This document shows positions 61,729-64,000 of a DNA stretch of 64,000 nt, piece by piece. The DNA lies in the NCBI RefSeq assembly GCF_000471905.2, contig NW_006499728.1:3561550-3625549 (forward strand), written 5' to 3'. Source of the DNA: Amborella trichopoda. Lineage: Eukaryota > Streptophyta > Magnoliopsida > Amborellales > Amborellaceae. The translations under genes were made by a program, and so were the position numbers. Under the pieces are notes generated by a model that worked only from the letters and a program-made list of their open reading frames with translations, ran no database searches and was not told where the DNA came from. Numbering within the stretch: position 1 is the first letter of the stretch; each line of letters opens with the position of its first letter.

Positions 61729-62199
61729 TCTTTTAAAAAACTAAAAAAAAAAAAAAAAAAGAAGATGAAAAAAAAAGGTGGAGGTAAGGCTAACAACAAG
61801 TAAAGGCCAAGGAGGGTACCCTTGGCCCCAGACAGGGCCAAAGAAATATTGGTCGAGGATCTAACTTGGCTCTATAAAGATCAGTCGGCAGTCGGCCCGA
61901 TCCAGGCCAAATAAAACAAAAAAAAAGGCTAGGCTGGGTGCCCTAGCCTTGGCGCGGGCTCGTCCTAACCTTAACCCTTTGGCCACATTTTACGGTTCAA
62001 GCGGTAAATTTCTAGGGCCGGGAAGACCAGCTCTACCGAGTACCCTGCCCATTGCTGGGTGTACCGTGGGGGAAGGGTTAAAGAAAAAACCCAATCCGGA
62101 TCGCGCACCTTTATTACCTTCTTAAACTTCGACCTTTTGAACGGACGGTTCACAATTTTCCAAAAGCAAACATTCCTTTATGGCCCAAAACTTAAAACC

Positions 62200-63179
62200 A
62201 AAAAGGTGAGAGAGAGAGAGTACATTCTATTTCCTTCGAAGGGCGTTTTACTCTTCTTATTCCCACCCAATAAAAGGGCCAATTTAAGAGCGAGAGACCC
62301 ACACTTGTGGACAAGAGAGAGAGAAAGAGAGCTCGACTTTATTGTACCGTGCTAAAGATATTATAGTCATAACATAAATAGTGGGTCTTTACAGTACTTC
62401 TTTCTAAAAAAAAAAATAAAAATGAATGCATGGGCGAGAAAGTTTTAGAGAGAGAAAGTCTCAAGATGGAGATACGGAATACCCACGAGTAAAATGTAGT
62501 CAACCCCGTCCACTCATTCTTCCCGACTAAAAAGATCACCATTCCCCGTAAACCCAACTACTGTTTTAGAGGGAGAAAGAGTGGTTTTGTAACTTTTGTT
62601 TGGAGTTTGGACTATAGACAGAGTGGGTTTTTTTTTTTGTGCGGATTAGAGAGAGAAAAGCGATAAAAATGTATCTTTTTTCTTAAATTTTTTTAACTGT
62701 AAGAGGGAGACAGACCTTCGATAGAGAAACAGGGAGTTACTCCCATTCTTATTGGTGAATGGGAGGGTCTGGAAGAGAATTTTTAGAGAGAGAAAGAGAG
62801 CTGATCAGAGAGAGATTGGTCGCTTGGTTAGGAAGGGAGGGAGGCAAGAGAGTGTTGCTTGGAAAGAAGAGAGAGGAAATGGGTTGTTGTGAGGGAGAAC
62901 GTTAGAGAGGGAGAGAGTGGAGTCCTTTAGAGAGAGAAAATAAATTGCAAAAATCAGTCACCAAAAGTACCACGGCCACAGAATGGACAGCCCCCACCTT
63001 ACTGGGAGCTGGCAATGGCCCTTATCAGCTTTTAAAGCCCCAATTTTCACATGAAAAACCAGTAAAAAGAGGAACCCACTTTTGGGAGCCAGCCTTAACT
63101 GGTACCCAAATGGGTTAGAGCAAGAGAGTCTCCAAGCTTAGAGAGAGAGAGAGAGTGACAGTTTTAGGGAGACAGAGAA
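62200..63179 (+). promoter_or_regulatory. Promoter and long GA-rich leader of the SPL gene
   Basis: Roughly 1 kb rich in short GAGA runs (for example 62211-62220, 62309-62332, 62447-62458, 62786-62817 and 63140-63156) and free of transposon sequence I can recognise. Several small upstream reading frames occur in the last 300 bases (62879-62905, 62983-63054, 63051-63065 and 63110-63118). How many are in the transcript depends on the start site, which I cannot locate. Confidence 0.5.
62983..63054 (+). CDS. Possible upstream ORF in the SPL leader, 23 aa
   Basis: An ATG followed by 22 further codons and TGA, about 125 bases before the SPL start and in a different frame. It overlaps by a few bases a second tiny frame at 63051-63065. 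Upstream frames of this size can reduce translation of the main frame. It is functional only if the transcript starts upstream of it; no conservation evidence is available. Confidence 0.25.
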   Translation: MDSPHLTGSWQWPLSAFKAPIFT

Positions 63180-63478
63180 ATGGACTATGAGACCATGAAT
63201 GGGCTAAAGCTCGGAAAGAGGATCTATTTTGAAGATGTGGGTTCTGGAAATCCGGCTAAGAAACCGCCGGAAAATGGAAATCCGAGTACTTCGAGTCGGA
63301 AAACCAGGGTTTCAGGCCAAAATGGGCAGCCACCAAGTTGCCAAGTTGAGGGATGTAAGGCTGATCTTACTGGTGCGAAGCCATATTATTGCAGGCACAA
63401 GGTTTGTGGGGCTCATTCCAAATCGCCAAAGGTGATTGTTGCTGGTTTGGAACAAAGGTTTTGTCAACAGTGCAGCAG
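63180..63478 (+). CDS. SBP-box (SPL) transcription factor, first coding exon (gene continues beyond window)
   Basis: Exon 1 encodes 99 codons plus two bases. The N-terminus has the short motif [12 protein letters not shown] (9-20), followed by a linker and the SBP domain from Cys54. Seen: the first zinc module C54-x4-C59-x16-C76-x2-H79, and the first two ligands of the second module, C95-x2-C98 in QRFCQQCSR. The exon stops inside the Arg100 codon at AG|GT, the position at which I know SPL genes to be split, so the next exon should begin with FH. Known: SBP domains bind GTAC cores, and many SPL mRNAs are miR156 targets; any site would lie in a later exon. An in-frame TAG at 63165-63167 shows the protein cannot start further up this exon. 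The motif near the start and the YYCRHKVC stretch suggest the SPL9/15 (rice SPL14-like) clade, which is an inference. Confidence 0.92.

Positions 63479-64000
<522 letters not shown>

Overview
This is nuclear DNA from a flowering plant. The evidence is three recognisable plant nuclear genes, spliceosomal gene structure with a GT donor, a high density of plant-type transposon debris, two pieces of old plastid DNA, and long CT/GA and TA microsatellites. I cannot place the species. The window is gene-poor: only about 2 kb is convincing coding sequence, and nothing in it looks like an operon, a phage, a CRISPR array or a defence island.

Genes. (1) At 10768-11184 (+) a single-exon 138-residue basic/acidic nuclear protein with an AT-hook-like motif. 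(2) At 39290-40522 (-) a single-exon 410-residue helical-repeat protein ending in a membrane segment and a Pro-Thr tail, read as a plant KASH protein of the SINE1/SINE2 type (nuclear-envelope LINC complex). (3) At 63180-63478 (+) the first coding exon of an SBP-box (SPL) transcription factor; it ends at a GT donor in the second zinc-binding module, and the rest of the gene lies beyond the window. All three have CT/GA microsatellites next to or inside their leaders. A possible decayed membrane-protein exon lies at 7081-7262.

The rest is a transposon graveyard. The main component is several families of short terminal-inverted-repeat elements (MITEs). Family A (about 350-400 bp, 15 or so whole or partial copies) and family B (513-515 bp, three copies) are flanked by 9-bp target duplications, as expected for Mutator-like elements. 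Family C (about 220 bp), family E (about 300 bp) and the fold-back family F also occur. One A copy is nested in a C copy, and one MITE at 58271-58629 is proved by an empty-site copy 1 kb downstream. There are also RTE-type LINE 3' ends (3783-4318, 31622-32050, 46215-46310), a tRNA-derived SINE (17627-17840), hAT-like non-autonomous elements, a 3275-bp solo LTR with a perfect 5-bp duplication (35344-38618), a probable 506-bp solo LTR (21160-21665) and a larger LTR-derived block (about 28020-30000). Plastid insertions are a psaB fragment (12737-12857) and the 3' exon of trnG-UCC (about 33136-33181).

Layout: 1-10.2 kb repeats; 10.2-11.3 kb AT-hook gene; 11.3-39.2 kb repeats, LTR blocks and plastid pieces; 39.2-40.9 kb KASH gene; 41-62 kb MITE-rich DNA with a 745-base assembly gap; 62.2-64 kb SPL leader, first exon and a very long TC repeat in intron 1. 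The genes are independent loci; I see no shared pathway. I found no convincing undescribed system. The best material is the MITE families and their shared architecture, the large solo LTR, and the uORF-rich SPL leader.
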